The notes under the pieces are model-generated. The model ran no database searches, had not been told where the DNA came from, and worked only from the letters and a program-made list of their open reading frames with translations. This document shows positions 11,071 to 23,090 of a stretch of 64,000 bases of DNA, piece after piece. The DNA is taken from contig JACMZG010000008.1 in NCBI GenBank assembly GCA_018340805.1, forward strand, positions 18,560,000-18,623,999, in the 5' to 3' direction. The position numbers and the translations under genes are program-made. The first letter of the stretch is position 1. Every line of letters begins with the position of its first letter. This DNA comes from Microvelia longipes. Lineage: Eukaryota; Arthropoda; Insecta; Hemiptera; Veliidae.

Positions 11071-11280
11071 TTGACCTTTTTCCCGGCAAAAAATATTAAC
11101 CCTGAATTTTGCCGATTTTTTGAAAATTTCGCTGACTCAGCAAACCGGGTTAATGACGTCACAAAAACCTGGTTTTCAATAGGGTTCGTGTCCTCCCGAA
11201 GGTTGATTTTTGTACCAAGCTTGGTTAAAAAATATTAATCCGTTCGAAAGATAGAGTGTTTACAAGAAAGTGTCTAATAT

Positions 11281-11338
<58 letters not shown>
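11281..11338. repeat. (AT)n microsatellite
   Basis: Alternating AT run with one phase break. Confidence 0.95.
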
Positions 11339-11345
<7 letters not shown>

Positions 11346-11501
11346 GCGAAATTTTTTTTTTCGTCATTAGGGACCTCTGAAAAGGATTTGTGTCGTGGTC
11401 CGAGGTTCGAATTCCGCCATGACGCCTATCCCATTAGCGAATTTTTTCCCAAAGGAAATTCGCTAAAAAACAATACATAAAAAATCATAAAATGGTGTAA
11501 C

Positions 11502-11663
11502 CTGTATAGCAGTACTGTAAAAGACAAGTAAGAGCTTCACTATCAACATCCTGGAGAACTATCTCACTCTGAGTTGATTCTCTAAGATTACTGGTAAACA
11601 TGGCAGAGAAGTATTCACTGGCAGCACTCAGAACTAGTCTATGTGCTGGTAACTTCCTTGTAC
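11502..11663 (-). CDS. KLHL (BTB/Kelch-like) exon: BTB domain, second part
   Basis: Minus strand. The acceptor ...CTTATCAG lies before 11663 and the donor CAG|GTTACA after 11502; length 162 bp, phase 1 in and phase 1 out. It encodes TRKLPAHRLVLSAASEYF, SAMFTSNLRE and LLQYCYTG, the core of a BTB dimerisation domain. The wording LPAHRLVLSA..YF.AMFT matches the KLHL1/4/5 subgroup, whose members are Cul3 ubiquitin-ligase adaptors with BTB, BACK and Kelch repeats. It joins exactly to the exon at 12235-12398 (G|GT makes Gly). BACK and Kelch exons should lie further left; I do not find them in 1-11500, so they may be beyond the window edge. An (AT)n run and SINE debris lie in the downstream intron. 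Confidence 0.82.
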
Positions 11664-11789
11664 CTGATAAGCATGTCAGCATTTAACATTAATAAGAAAA
11701 CAAAGGGCCTGCCCTACACAGGATTTTTTTACTGTTGTCTGGTGTTTTTTTTACTTTTATTTAAATACTAAACAATATTGTGATTCCAG

Positions 11790-11857
11790 AAAAAACCTCA
11801 TTGACCCCCTCGCATTATTTGCCTATGCTGTCAACTGATTTTAGCCGTGTGTCGTAC
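11790..11857. repeat. fragment of TA-flanked MITE
   Basis: CTGATTTTAGCCGTGTGTCG followed by TA repeats the right end of the MITE at 13531-13697. The left end is not found. It lies in the KLHL intron. Confidence 0.5.
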
Positions 11858-11867
11858 TGTAACAGTT

Positions 11868-11899
11868 CAGCCGCAACTGTTCAATTACAGTTGCGGCTG
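11868..11899. repeat. hairpin, 13-bp perfect stem
   Basis: CAGCCGCAACTGT, loop TCAATT, then ACAGTTGCGGCTG. It lies in the intron of the KLHL-like gene, next to a MITE end. Confidence 0.7.
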
Positions 11900-12234
11900 A
11901 CAACTTCAATTGAACTGATAGCCAGACAACTTCTTTCAATTTTTAAATCTCTGGGTGTTAAAATATGAACATTAGATGAAAAAATTGGGTGTCCCAAGTT
12001 TTTATAAATATGGTTTCTCTCCTATTATAGGTCAAAAGGAAGCAAAACTTTTTCCAGCCTACTAGACATGGTCAGTGCCTAAAGAGTTAAAGAAGAGGTC
12101 AGGGAATAAAAAACTTAATCATTTAAAATATTATTTAATTTTTATTCTCCTCAGGTGCTTACTAAACAAAAAGCTCTTAATTCGTAATTCACTAATATGA
12201 ATAATGTTTAAGACTGTCAAACAATTAAATTTAC

Positions 12235-12398
12235 CTGCTATAAGAGTGACATCAGTAAGTTGATTCTCCAGTAAATAATTATGCATTCTTGATAAGGTGA
12301 TGTCGGCATGGTAACGAGATCTAAAGCATTCATCATGGGATGCTATACTAGAGAGACTGTGTTCTGAATAACTACTGCTAGGCCCTCCTCCAGGAGTA
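12235..12398 (-). CDS. KLHL (BTB/Kelch-like) exon: linker and BTB start
   Basis: Minus strand. A strong acceptor (TTTTCATTGCAG) lies before 12398 and the donor GCAG|GTAAATTT after 12235; 164 bp, phase 1 out. It encodes a Ser-rich stretch (GGGPSSSYSEHSLSS), then RYHADITLSRMHNYLLENQL and TDVTLIAG, the segment just before and at the start of the BTB domain. KLHL1/4/5 proteins carry a closely similar RYHAE.SL.RM..Y.....LTDV stretch after a long Ser-rich N-terminus. The N-terminal exons should lie at higher coordinates; I did not identify them. Confidence 0.82.
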
Positions 12399-12555
12399 CT
12401 GCAATGAAAAGAGAATGTCAATTACTGGGTTTGCAATTATTGACATTTCCACAGTAGTTTTGTGAAGGCAAAATAACGTTTGAACCACTTAATTTTACAC
12501 AACTGTTGTCACAACTGAGGGTGGTCAATACTTGGATGATAGACCCAATCCCTCT

Positions 12556-12602
12556 TCATGTGACCCGTATTGGATTGGGTCAATCCAATACGGGTCACAT
12601 GA
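12556..12602. repeat. hairpin, 22-bp perfect stem
   Basis: TCATGTGACCCGTATTGGATTG is followed by GGT and its exact reverse complement. Its composition is unlike the AT-rich surroundings. It may be a small MITE or recombination scar. Confidence 0.8.
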
Positions 12603-13530
12603 GGAGGATACAAACCTGTAAGTTCAAAGATCCCATTTTTTGTTAGAGTATCCTTTTAGATATACAATAAAATATCCCATACCCACTTCTATATGACTTT
12701 ATTGAGTAAACACATTCTAGTATGTGTGTTATTTAAGAAGACTTATTTTGAAGCAACATCAGTTAAATGAACGCTAAAACTATATCAATCATCAAAAATT
12801 GAATTTTACCAGTCTGGGTCTGGTGCTAATGATTAAGAAGTAACTAAAGTTAGTACGAAAATAAAGTTGACAGGTTGATTTTCGTACAATGGTTTCATTT
12901 CGATCCGAGAAAGCATTCGAAAGTTATTTTGTTCCATAGAAACGTCTAGGAACAAAAATCTCATACATAAATATATATATATACACATATATATTCTTAA
13001 TCTGTGCGTCCCCGCCTTCCAAAAAAACCCCTTTGACAAAGTAGTTTTTAGTGGAAGTTCCTTACAAGTTGTATAAATATCACCCCCTTCTGGATCAGTT
13101 TCTCCCCCTCCCCTCCTAATAGTTTTGGCTGGCTACGGGCCTGACTCATACTATTAGAGGGACATGATTCATCTCAGTAACTTAAAGCTCAATGTTATTG
13201 TAAAGTATAAAAGGGATACTCTTATGGATGTATGGTCAAAGGTCAGCTCCGGTAGCACAACATGTATGACTCAAAGTGCACTTTATCTTTTATAAACAGG
13301 CCCCTGTTTAAGAAAATTTATATATTTGTTATTTTCACAGACAACTTTGTGATAACCACTCAGGAAGTCTTAAAAACACCTGTCTCTCACACAAGTATAT
13401 TGTGTCAAAAAATGTTTCTTCACATCTGTTAAAAATATGACGCCAAAGGCTTGCATTTCATAAAAATTGAAGTGCCAAGTATGACCACTGGTATTTTTAA
13501 GGCTTTCGTGAACATAAAAGCCTATAATAC
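12603..13530. other. no gene recognised
   Basis: AT-rich DNA with a short (TA)n run near 12968. Nothing supportable as an exon. Confidence 0.4.
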
Positions 13531-13697
13531 GACACACGGCTGTCACTATCAGTTGACAGTGTGGGAAAATAATATGAGGGCGCCAATGAGGTTAGTCCTG
13601 GATGTTAAAACACACCCTCAATTTCAAATCAAGCCAATCTTATTGGTTCCTCAACACTATTTTCTCATGCTGACAACTGATTTTAGCTGTGTGTTGT
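13531..13697. mobile_element. TA-flanked MITE with ~55-bp inverted ends
   Basis: The left end CGACACACGGCTGTCA and right end AGCTGTGTGTTG are inverted, and the similarity continues inward (CAGTTGACAGTGTGGGAAAA against TTTTCTCATGCTGACAACTG). Both ends abut TA, fitting a TA target duplication as in Tc1/mariner-like families. Partial relatives lie at 11790-11857 and about 55300-55420. No transposase. Confidence 0.6.
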
Positions 13698-14279
13698 ACT
13701 ATTGTTGAATGGAGTGATAGAAACATAGTTGAATAGCTATATACTGTAATAATTTTAAATCTTAAGTTATAGCACCCTAGAAATTTGTTTGGAATGGTCT
13801 TTGATTGGGCTGAAACCAGTTTCAATGCTAACAACCTTAGAATTGAACTGGATTCAGCATGCTAAAAACCTAAATATATGACACATTGTTTAAATGCCAT
13901 TTCAGAATTTTGATAACAATTTAAATGTTCCACAAACCCAACGTCTTGCCATATGCCAAATTTTACTTTTATTTAAGAGTCTTTGAGAGTTATACACACA
14001 ACAATTAGTCTAGTATAAGTTATACAACTTATACTTCCTTCATCCAAATAAGCAACATTTACTGATAAAATAAACTTAATTTTTTAAATAAAAATTAATT
14101 GTAAGAAAACCACCATAGTAAGGGATAGTGAGCTTAGAAAAATGTTGTGGCAAGAAACTGGAGCCTTCCCTATGCAAGCTATGAGCATGATATTCAGATT
14201 TAACTGACTAAAAGTCAGCCATAAGACTTAATTATGAACAATGGCTATAAATTTTAGCGGTTAAAGCTAGTTTAACCAT
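13698..14279. other. no gene recognised
   Basis: AT-rich DNA between two MITEs. Confidence 0.4.
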
Positions 14280-14287
14280 TTTAATTC

Positions 14288-14759
14288 GGTACTTATTTAC
14301 TTGGTTCCCAACATAAAGTTGGGACCCAAGTAAATATGGCGATATAGGGCAATTATTCACTTGGGTACCGACAATATATTTACTAAATTATATAAAAGTA
14401 ATTCTTTAACAATCTTAATGGGGGATGTTGAAAAGCAATGGGGCTTTTGTATGGGGTTGAGAAGGGGGAAAGAGAAAAGATTGATAATCAAGTGAATAAG
14501 ATGATGTACTACGAAAGTACCCTTGGTTCCCAACATAAAATTGGGACCCAAGTAAATTAGGCAATTTACTTGGAAGGAAAATCACAACATATTTTTGTTC
14601 TCATAGCAAAAAACTTGTAATTTCTTAGAGTCATAACTCCTTTACAAATCGAAACTAAGGGATTTTAATGGAGTTTAGACAGACCTCCTAGTTCCTATAC
14701 CTAAATCCACTTGATTTTTTTCAGATAAATTGAGGTTGGGAACCAAGTAAATAAGTGCC
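14288..14759. mobile_element. hAT-like MITE with 8-bp TSD
   Basis: The 472-bp element has ~25-bp terminal inverted repeats (GGTACTTATTTACTTGGTTC at left; GAACCAAGTAAATAAGTGCC at right). It is flanked by a perfect 8-bp direct repeat TTTAATTC (14280-14287 and 14760-14767). An 8-bp TSD is typical of hAT elements. The terminal word is repeated inside as palindromes around 14300-14335 and 14522-14557 (TTCCCAACATAAA[A/G]TTGGGA). There is no transposase frame, so it would depend on a transposase encoded elsewhere. Confidence 0.85.
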
Positions 14760-15159
14760 TTTAATTCATGATTATGACTAAAGGTGGCCAAAACGTGAAG
14801 AGAACATAAAGACACAATCTTAATTTTTACTTGTTACACCTTTACGGACATCGCCTCTCATTAATAAATATTGCAATCAATATGTCATTCTATTCATTGC
14901 TAGAGAACGTACAAACCAGAGACTATAGATACTTAAAACAATAAGACTGTCGACTCAATGGTGGGAAAATTTGGATTCCAGTCGACACTAGCACGGCGGG
15001 GGACCTACCTTTGAATTGAGTTGGCGTGTCTTGATTTCCCGCTTTTTGCCCACAGTCAGTTTGAAATTTAATTTGTATACTTTGTATAGTTATACTTCTA
15101 ACTAACCCTACCACTTTAATCTTACACAGATCACTTCTGATTATTTTTAAATTTTTCAT

Positions 15160-15360
15160 TCAAGTAATTTATTAATTTAATTGATTCAATCAGGTAATAA
15201 TGAAATACTGGCTAAAGTTTACACGTGGTAGAAGATAGTTTTTGGCATTTAATGCAGTCTGAATTTTAATTACATTGGCAAGATGAGCACATGTGATTAA
15301 ATGTAATTACCTAATCAAATCGACTAAATCAATAAATTAATTAAATGCAATTTACACTTA
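15160..15360. repeat. imperfect inverted repeat
   Basis: AATTTATTAATTTAATTGAT..CAGGTAATAATG at about 15165 is roughly mirrored by ATTACCTAATCAAAT...AATAAATTAATTA at about 15306-15345. This suggests a small diverged foldback. AT-richness lowers confidence. Confidence 0.4.
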
Positions 15361-16070
15361 TCTGCCATCAGTAGCGTTCTCTGGAAGTTTTAAAAAAGTT
15401 TCTAATTACTTTTAGTTTCTGTATTTTTGAAATACAGAACATGCAACAGCGAACCGTTTTTGTAAATACATACAGAAAACAATCATTTTATAATAATAAT
15501 AAATGTAGCTGTCATAACTAGGAATCGCTATGGTATTTATAAATTTAAAAGTAAAAATATAATCAGTCATTTTTGGAAAGCTAGTGGGGTTAGTTCATGA
15601 GTTGTCCGCACCGGTCCGCCGCAGCGATATTTTTAGTAGCTTGCGATAATCAAATCCAAACTTTTCCTCATTTAAGTTAACCCCCTCTGGTACAAACTGA
15701 CTAGGTTCAGCCATTATACTTCTAGCAAAGTCATTAAAGTTAATATATAACACAATATCAAAAATTGTGTTAACTTACAGTCTAAAATAATCTTCCTGCG
15801 TCTCCTTCTTATCTCTCACCGGGCTTGACATTTTAATTAGATATTAATTTCCTAAATAACTAACAAATCAACATTTATATCGAAGATAACACAAATTAGT
15901 AAATAAACACAAATTCAGTCCAAATTCATGTTAGCAAGTCAGCTGTTGATGGATAATGATTCTTCTTCTTTCTCTGTTTGATTGCCTTTAACTTAATATT
16001 TCTAACATTACGCGTGTTAAACTAATTTTATCTTATTTTAATGGAGATGGGGGGAGTGCATAGTACCTCT
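15361..16070. other. no gene recognised
   Basis: No exon or repeat that I can support. Confidence 0.35.
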
Positions 16071-16074
16071 TTCT

Positions 16075-16490
16075 TCTTACTTCTCCGCATTTATATCGTA
16101 GGTATATAAGAAAAGTATTGTATTTGCAAAAAAGCCGAAACCGGGATGTCACTGGAATTATCCGTTTCAGGTGTTTTAAGGCCTCCTGAGTGGATTTTGC
16201 AAAGTTGTCTCTCTCTATGTGTGTATGTGTGTCTGTTATCATCGAAACTCTCAGTGTATTAAAGCGAGAGAGTTAAAACTTTGTACAATAATTAGATGTA
16301 CAACACTGTAGTTGTGCTATTCAGAAAGTAATTTGTTTATGACGTCATTAAACCGCAATTACTCAGTAAGAATTACGAAAAATCAAAAAACGCGGAAAAA
16401 ATTAAAAATACGATCCAATTGAAATTTGGCACGCATGTGGCTATGCATAAGACTAACATGTATCTCTTTACATTATATACATATATACAT
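16075..16490 (+). repeat. dispersed repeat DR, head half
   Basis: Begins near CATTTATATCGTAGGTATAT and runs through GGGATGTCACTGGAATTATC, GTGTTTTAAGGCCTCCTGAG, a TG-rich run, GAGAGTTAAAACTTTGTACA and GACGTCATTAAACC to TGGCTATGCATAAGACTAAC. The same ordered words occur in about ten other copies in the window. The tail half is missing here. Confidence 0.8.
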
Positions 16491-16879
16491 TACATTATAC
16501 ACCGTCTGGAGATATTTTTTTTATTAAACCTCCTGCTCTTCTTGGACCTCCCCACCCCAATCTGCCTGAATAAAGCAAATCATCAAATAACTAATTAGAA
16601 TATCTATATAGAGCCCCTTAAACAAACTCCTTCATAATTTCATTTTTTATGTATTTATTTATTTTATTATCGAATTTATTTTTAAAAAATATAAGAAATA
16701 GGTAATAAAAAATTAGAAAAAACTTATTTTAATTATGTAAAATAACTTTGAAGACCCGGAGGGGTCCAAAAGGCCAAAGACCTAAAGGGGGCAGGCCCCC
16801 CCCCCCCCTCTTACTCCATCCCGGCCAGTCCGCCACTCCGAATCCGAGTCGTTAGAAAACGACGTTATAGAACCATTAA

Positions 16880-17105
16880 AATTGTACTACCCTTCCCTAA
16901 CCGTTATCGCGAAAAAGAAGAATGGCAAGCAACACTTTTCTGTCGACTACCGTGAGCTGAATGCGGCCAATGGCTAAATGTTTTCAAAAGTATATTGCTT
17001 TCGCTGTTCCGGATGGAGGACTTTTTCAATGGAAGGTATTGCCTTTTGGGATCAAGATTGCGCCAACATCCTTCCAGAAGTTCATGATAGCATATTTAGA
17101 CGACA
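16880..17105 (+). pseudogene. Ty3/gypsy reverse transcriptase scrap
   Basis: KKNGKQHFSVDYRELNA (about 16909-16965) is the gypsy RT motif around the V-D-Y-R-x-L-N strand. After an in-frame gap of missing sequence and a stop, YIAFAVPDGGLFQWKVLPFG and IAPTSFQKFMIAYLDD follow (16985-17100), ending near the YxDD catalytic motif. The segment between them is deleted. A GC-rich poly-C stretch precedes it at 16795-16810. Confidence 0.85.
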
Positions 17106-17109
17106 ACAT

Positions 17110-18060
17110 CAGATAATCTTAAACACTTTGTGAAAAAATAGTCAATTCTTTTACATAAGGTAAATTAAAGTAACGTTTGAGGTCTGTGAGGCTCTACCAT
17201 TCTATTTATTTTATTAACATAAATTTTTGTCCACAGTTCACTCTTGTTTTTGTTTAGGTAATACACATACTTCAATAGCATTATTATTTAATGGATATTT
17301 AATTCACTTTGTTTAGTTGAATGTATAGTCATGTCTAGGACCGTCTGCGGAAATCCACAGCTGCATGATTGCACATGAGTTCTTCTTTAGTTTGGCTATT
17401 TCTTAATATTAGGTATCCTTTCCAGTAATTATTCTCAATATCAGATGCCCATTTAGATACTTGGTTTATATCAACAGAAATATTTCTTCCAATATAGGCT
17501 CCCTAAAAACCAAAGCAATTTATATAGATTTTATATCGGTATAAATATTGACAGTGAAACATTTCAGATTTACCAACATTAAACTCATAAAATTAAGAAG
17601 GAACATGGTCTTAGACTAGACCAGACTTAGACTAAATTGTCCTCTGTCCTCAGTACACTATTAAAAAAAATGTTGAGCAGAATAATATAATAAAAAAGTG
17701 TAAAATAGGATGGACTCTATAGGCCCGTATTCAAAGATATTATCCTATACATTTTATAACTGATAACATTCTTCTTAAGGAAATGTTAGGAATAGGTTAG
17801 GACATATATATTAGGAAACGTACTGAATACGCTAAGATCATTAGTTCTTCCGTCCATCCTTAATATAGCCATATATAATAAATATGGTAATTATTGTCTG
17901 TTTTGGAGCCCATAACGCAGAATTTTAGTATCTTTTCACCAAGCAATAGTTTGACAAAAATCATAGATTTCGTTAAAGTGTTGTGTAGGCATGCATTTGA
18001 ATTGTTCCACCGTCATAAATTTTGTTGACAGGTTTATTAAGTTATAAAAGAACAAAACAT
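17110..18060. other. no gene; short repeat
   Basis: Mostly unremarkable. About 17655-17715 (ACTATTAAAAAAAATG... to TAGGATGGACT) is the reverse complement of about 61100-61170, so it is a dispersed fragment. Confidence 0.4.
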
Positions 18061-18064
18061 CAGA

Positions 18065-18260
18065 TACGAGGTATTTTAGAACTTTTCTTCACAATATTGG
18101 ATTCGCTAAGCTCCCCTCACCATTTCGGACTAGCTTCGCTCGAAAAATTTTAAATCGATTCCTCATCACATCGAATCCGACATGATGAGGAAAAGCTCCA
18201 ACCAGTACCCGTATTATGAAAAGAAAAAACGGGATTCGCCCCCTACTCCCGGTTATAACT
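18065..18260 (-). repeat. dispersed repeat DR, tail fragment
   Basis: The inverted DR tail: CGAGGTATTTTAGAACTTTT, CTTCACAATATTGGATTCGC and CGGACTAGCTTCGCTCG. The head is absent, and a second stretch with CATCACATCGAATCC follows. Confidence 0.6.
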
Positions 18261-19439
18261 ACACAGATCATAATGAAAGTGTCTGAAACAGATGTTGATA
18301 AATGTCTGTTTCGGAGGTAGGGTTAACTGAATACTTTTCTGTATAACCAAGTAGGCAGATGAGAAAAAGTAAACATTCTGCACATTGTAGTGGAGAATAA
18401 TAATTCATTGATTATCTTCTACCTCCTTCGAATTAACAGCTGATAGAAATTCTTCATTTTCTCTTCATCAGCTGTGTCATTACCTTTTTAAATGGACATA
18501 AAAGTGGTGGCTGATATCCATAGATGAATGGACTCCATAACTGATTTTTCATGTTAACCATGCTACACACTAGTTTTTCCATCGTCACATTTGAATAAAA
18601 CTCGCAAGAACTGACATCCGAATAACTCTTACATTTTGTTAGTTGGGCAAATACCTAAAATAAACAAAACAAAACTTACCATCATCGGATATTGTTAGGA
18701 TTATTCAGGCAACTTTGACTATAGCAGAACATTCTATTTGCGATATTGTAACAATATCCAGTTTAGGATGATATTTATCTTACTGATGTATAACGCATTT
18801 GGTGTTATTTTAAACAAAGGTTGCGACTGTAATAAAAGTACTCCATATTTATTCATGAGTTGAACTTATGAATGACTTGAAACCATTCAAGTAACATATT
18901 GTATTGCAGTTACTATAATTTTACACAACGACCATCCACCAGTACAAATTATAAAAATATGAATACTATACTAAATGTCTACTCATTTTTTACTGTCATA
19001 TCATTTTACGATAAATAATTGAGGCTATTGATTAAGTCAATGCAATTAAACATAACACAAATATCACTCTTACATTGTACATAAGAGGACGTTCCATGTA
19101 TTCCACATTTACCCAATATAATTTTTAATTTTTCACGCATTTTCAACAATTGTCCAACTTAATTTAATTTATAAATAAATTAAAAATAAATATATAAAGT
19201 TATTCTTCCAAATATTCCAATATTAAGTATATAAAGTAATATAAAGTACTTTTTCAAACAACTAATTGAGCACAAGATTGCGTTTTGTTCCAAGTATTAA
19301 CTCCAGCAATAGAATAGGAGTTAGAATGATAACTGACACACACACATAATGTATACTTGTTAACTGAACAAAAACTTATAAATTCATGTAAATACATTGT
19401 AGTATACTAAGTAAATAGTATAGTACATTACTTACATAA
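18261..19439. other. no gene recognised
   Basis: AT-rich DNA without supportable exons. Confidence 0.35.
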
Positions 19440-19620
19440 TATAAATAAATACTTTATTTAATTTAATTTTACCATAGAGTAAAACAATAGAAAATCGTCA
19501 TAGTTATTATCATATATTACATCTAGAATAATTAAAGGCTTCTAGCCTATCTACAATAGAAAAAAAATGATTAATAAATTCTATCAATTTATAAGAAAAA
19601 AGCTAATTGTAGTTAAGATC
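19440..19620 (-). mobile_element. LINE 3'-end fragment
   Basis: The words ATAAATAAATACTTTATTTA, TTTTACCATAGAGTAAAACA and AGAAAATCGTCATAG correspond to the 3' end of the LINE at 30110-30785. In both, an (ATAA)n microsatellite marks the 3' tail. Only the 3' UTR survived. Confidence 0.6.
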
Positions 19621-21160
19621 TTTAAATAATACCATCTGGTGCAAATTGTAACAGATTACACGATGTAAATGAGTACTTTGTATTTTTAAGGGGTGAAAAC
19701 TACTCTCTTATAAAAAAATTTAAAAATATATATTTAATTGAATTGTCCGTTTTATCGCGTATAAAAACTATTTAATATTTTAATTAAATATGCTATTTAA
19801 TAGTTTCAACCCTGTTAAACCACTCCTTATAATGAAATTACATATAAGTCCAAGAGTATTTTGCTGCTCCGAAATCGTCAAAACTGGAGGTATCAATATA
19901 CGTTATTTATTTATTCCGAAAAAGTTAACAGAAAAACGTAAATGGTTTTTTAAAGATAACTTCTTTAATTTTAAAAATATTTAATACAGCTAAAGAAAAT
20001 TTAAGGGCTATAATCCTGAAAATTTGAACCTTTTTTGAAGCCCTCTATTTTGTAAGCATGTCGAGTTATTTTTTAAAAAAACCAATCAAAACATGCATTT
20101 TTAGGTAAAAGTAACAATTGCAATTGTGAATAACTCGGAAAAATCTATAGAACTTTACTTAAAATTGAACACTGTATCGAAACCCGGGGTTATTTTTAGG
20201 TGAAATATTTTAAGGTAAAATATTTCACCCCCTAGAAGGGGTGGCACTCTCCCCAGGGTAAAAGCACACATTGGTACCATATAACTTTTTTTCTAAGTGA
20301 GTTTCAAATTTATGGCAATCTAAGCGGTTCTTTAAAATTTAGACCTAAAACCGCTGATGAATGGACTATTATAACCACAGAGTCTGGTGTACATCTTAAT
20401 ATTCTAAAAACATGGGCGTAACCAAGGGGGGGCAGCTATACTTTGTCAATAGTAAAGATACTCCTTGTCTATAGTAAAGATGGACATTTTTATTGAAATT
20501 TTATGTCCTGCCACCACTTAAAAGCAGCTAAACATGAATTATATTTACTGTATAGAAAACTAGGATAATTAATATTCTCCTCTTGGGAGGGCTAAATTCA
20601 AACCGGGGGGGGGGCTTCAACCCCCCCTTAGAATCGCCTATGCTCTCACCTTACATCGTATATGCCAGAAATGCATTGCACACTTACATCAATCATCGGT
20701 GGAAAGTCGTGTTTCAATTCCATTTCCGCGTGAAGAGAAAAAAATGTTTTTCCATATCTATTAAAATTTAACACTGAAAATGTCACATGTTGGTTGTTTT
20801 GGTTCTCATGGCATACACCCACTTCTCTTGGATATATGTAGAGTTGTTTTCCTCTCACCTAAAAATTTGATGGTTATGATAAATGTTTTCTTAGCTATTT
20901 TTCATCTGTGAATGGAGTTCATGAGGGTCAGTAGAGGGAACGATATGTGTTAAGCCATTAAATAAAGAGCTTACAATCCTTTGAATTTCAAAAAGTTTAA
21001 CATATCATCTGGTACTATTATGCATACAAACTTTATATTACTTTCGTCAATATTGAATTTTAAATTTGTGTGAAATTTTTAAAAGTTGGTAAAAATCGAA
21101 ATATAATGTAGTTGAATTTGATACAAGTGTATCTCTGTAGTAAAAGAGTACACTTACACT
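19621..21160. other. no gene recognised
   Basis: Includes a short hairpin GGTGAAATATTTTA/TAAAATATTTCACC near 20197-20228 and a G8 run at about 20605. Other frames here have no recognisable domain. Confidence 0.35.
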
Positions 21161-21164
21161 ACGT

Positions 21165-21635
21165 TTCACTTCAATTTAATACTTCTAGTATAACTCCGAT
21201 TTTTGTTGGATCCCTAAGGTTAAGCAACATCAAAAGAGGTTAGTGACTGAATAGATGACCGCTGGGAATAAAACGTATGTTCTTATTGCCAACAAGGGAA
21301 GGCGTTGGCTTGGTGGAACCATCAATCACCACTACGCACGCATCGCAATCACCACTACGCACGCATCGCAATCACCACTACGCACGCATCGCAATCGCTA
21401 ACGCTACTGAAACATTGTGAATGTATTTAAAAAAACAAGGATTTATATAAAAAGGAAAGAGAATCGAGGGAGATCAGTACATGGGTGGGTCTTGCTGGGG
21501 ATAAAACGGACATTTTTAGTGAGTCCTATGACGTACTGTATTATATATAATAATTATTATTTTCTAAGGACGAGCGAACTAAGTCTCAGGTGGTGAGAAT
21601 GAGCGTAGGGAATCCAAAAGTTCTGAGGTACCCCT
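21165..21635 (+). repeat. dispersed repeat DR, tail half with insertion
   Basis: Contains the DR words TTTTTGTTGGATCC, TTAAGCAACATCAA, GACCGCTGGGAATAAAACG, GACGAGCGAACTAAGTC and AAAAGTTCTGAGGTACCCC. The order matches the tail half of the fuller copies at 31625 and 35828. It is interrupted by about 200 bp that includes a 23-bp tandem repeat. Confidence 0.75.
21325..21393. repeat. 23-bp tandem repeat, three copies
   Basis: The unit ATCACCACTACGCACGCATC plus GCA is repeated exactly three times, inside the DR copy. It is GC-richer than its surroundings. Confidence 0.95.
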
Positions 21636-21899
21636 TACCCATTTTTTAGATTATTGCACGAATAAATTCTTTTTTTTTTTTGTTTAATACTGTTAGAGTA
21701 TAGCGGTTACTATTACCAACTGGTGTATAAAGGAGTATCACAGGATATAAGGCTGAAAGGAATTCTTCTATATTTAGGAGAAAAACTCCTCTATAGTATA
21801 TGGGATATAGTACTAGGCTGTAAAATATTTTTTTTTTTACCAAAGCGGCTCTATTGACTTGTGAGCGAAGCGAGTTAGTAAAAGAAGCAGAGTAAAAAA

Positions 21900-22998
21900 G
21901 TCTTTCATAGCCAGTTTATCCTATTTGCGGAGCTAAAGAGTGATAATAAAATAAACAGCATTTATAAAAAACAGTTTTTGTACACTGTACGAAAAATCTT
22001 GTTTTACACAGGATAAAAATGTATTTACCAGAACTCCCTTCCTCAGAAAAATGTTATTAGTAATTTTTTTTATGTCAACTTTCCTCAAGATACTGAATTA
22101 CACTTTAACATTGTTCATTTAAATAATTTTAATTTATAACAATGCTTACCTTATTATTGAAAAATACAAATGTACATAAACAAATAATTAGAGTAAAATT
22201 TAAAACAGGGTTTAATTTCAAAAATTGAAATGATAACATAATTTCTATGATCATAAAATATTATAGTTACTTAAACTTTATAATAATGTTTGTTTGTTAA
22301 CTTTTATAGATATTTTATACATTGATTGTATACATTAAAGATTTGTTATTTGAGATAAAACTTAATTGAAATTGCATTAAAATATTATTTATAAATTACA
22401 TAACTGAAAATTGATAAATATCACGAAATTGTATTGTTATACACATTTTGTTTAAAAACATCTTATTGTGTATATTAATAGAAAGAGAAATGAGTAAAAT
22501 AATGATCTGATAAGTGTAATATGATTATTTGATCTGTTGTAGCATTTCTATGCTGTATCGCTAATTGCCTAAGTACTATTTGTTTACAAGAAATCTTTTC
22601 TGATAGTATTAACTAGAGAAAATGATACGATTCAACATGTACAAAAGTTATAAAACAATTTTTGTAATTTATAATTTTTATGCTAATGATTAACGGCATA
22701 ATGAATAGTAAAAAATCAATAAATATTACTTTGACTGGTAATTATGACTAGTGACAGCTTCGACGCTGTCGACCTCTTTGCCTTGTTTAAACGTTTATAT
22801 CTTAAAACGTACGCCTACAATTGATATAGGAATAAGACCAACGTCTTGGCCTACCAAAATTCATAAGACCTTAAGCAATAGTTTTCTAGCGAATTTGCTT
22901 TAAAAAAATTGGCCGATGAGATGGCTCGTGTGTCGGGGGGCGCCCAGGAGTGGGTCCAATGTTCGTTTTTGAGTTCCCTTATCACGAAAAAATATGTA
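21900..22998. other. no gene recognised
   Basis: Very AT-rich. Nothing supportable. Confidence 0.35.
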
Positions 22999-23002
22999 AA
23001 GT

Positions 23003-23028
23003 TTATATATATATATATATATAATATA

Positions 23029-23086
<58 letters not shown>

Positions 23087-23090
23087 TTGA
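23003..23090. repeat. (AT)n microsatellite
   Basis: Long alternating AT with phase breaks. The Ile-Tyr-rich reading frames across it are artefacts. Confidence 0.95.

Noticed and set aside
11395..11440. tRNA or SINE from the B-box-like GAGGTTCGAATTCCG
   Set aside because: No matching A box or cloverleaf partner could be placed; too short to support.
21325..21393. CRISPR-like array
   Set aside because: Three contiguous 23-bp units without spacers, in eukaryotic DNA: a simple tandem repeat.
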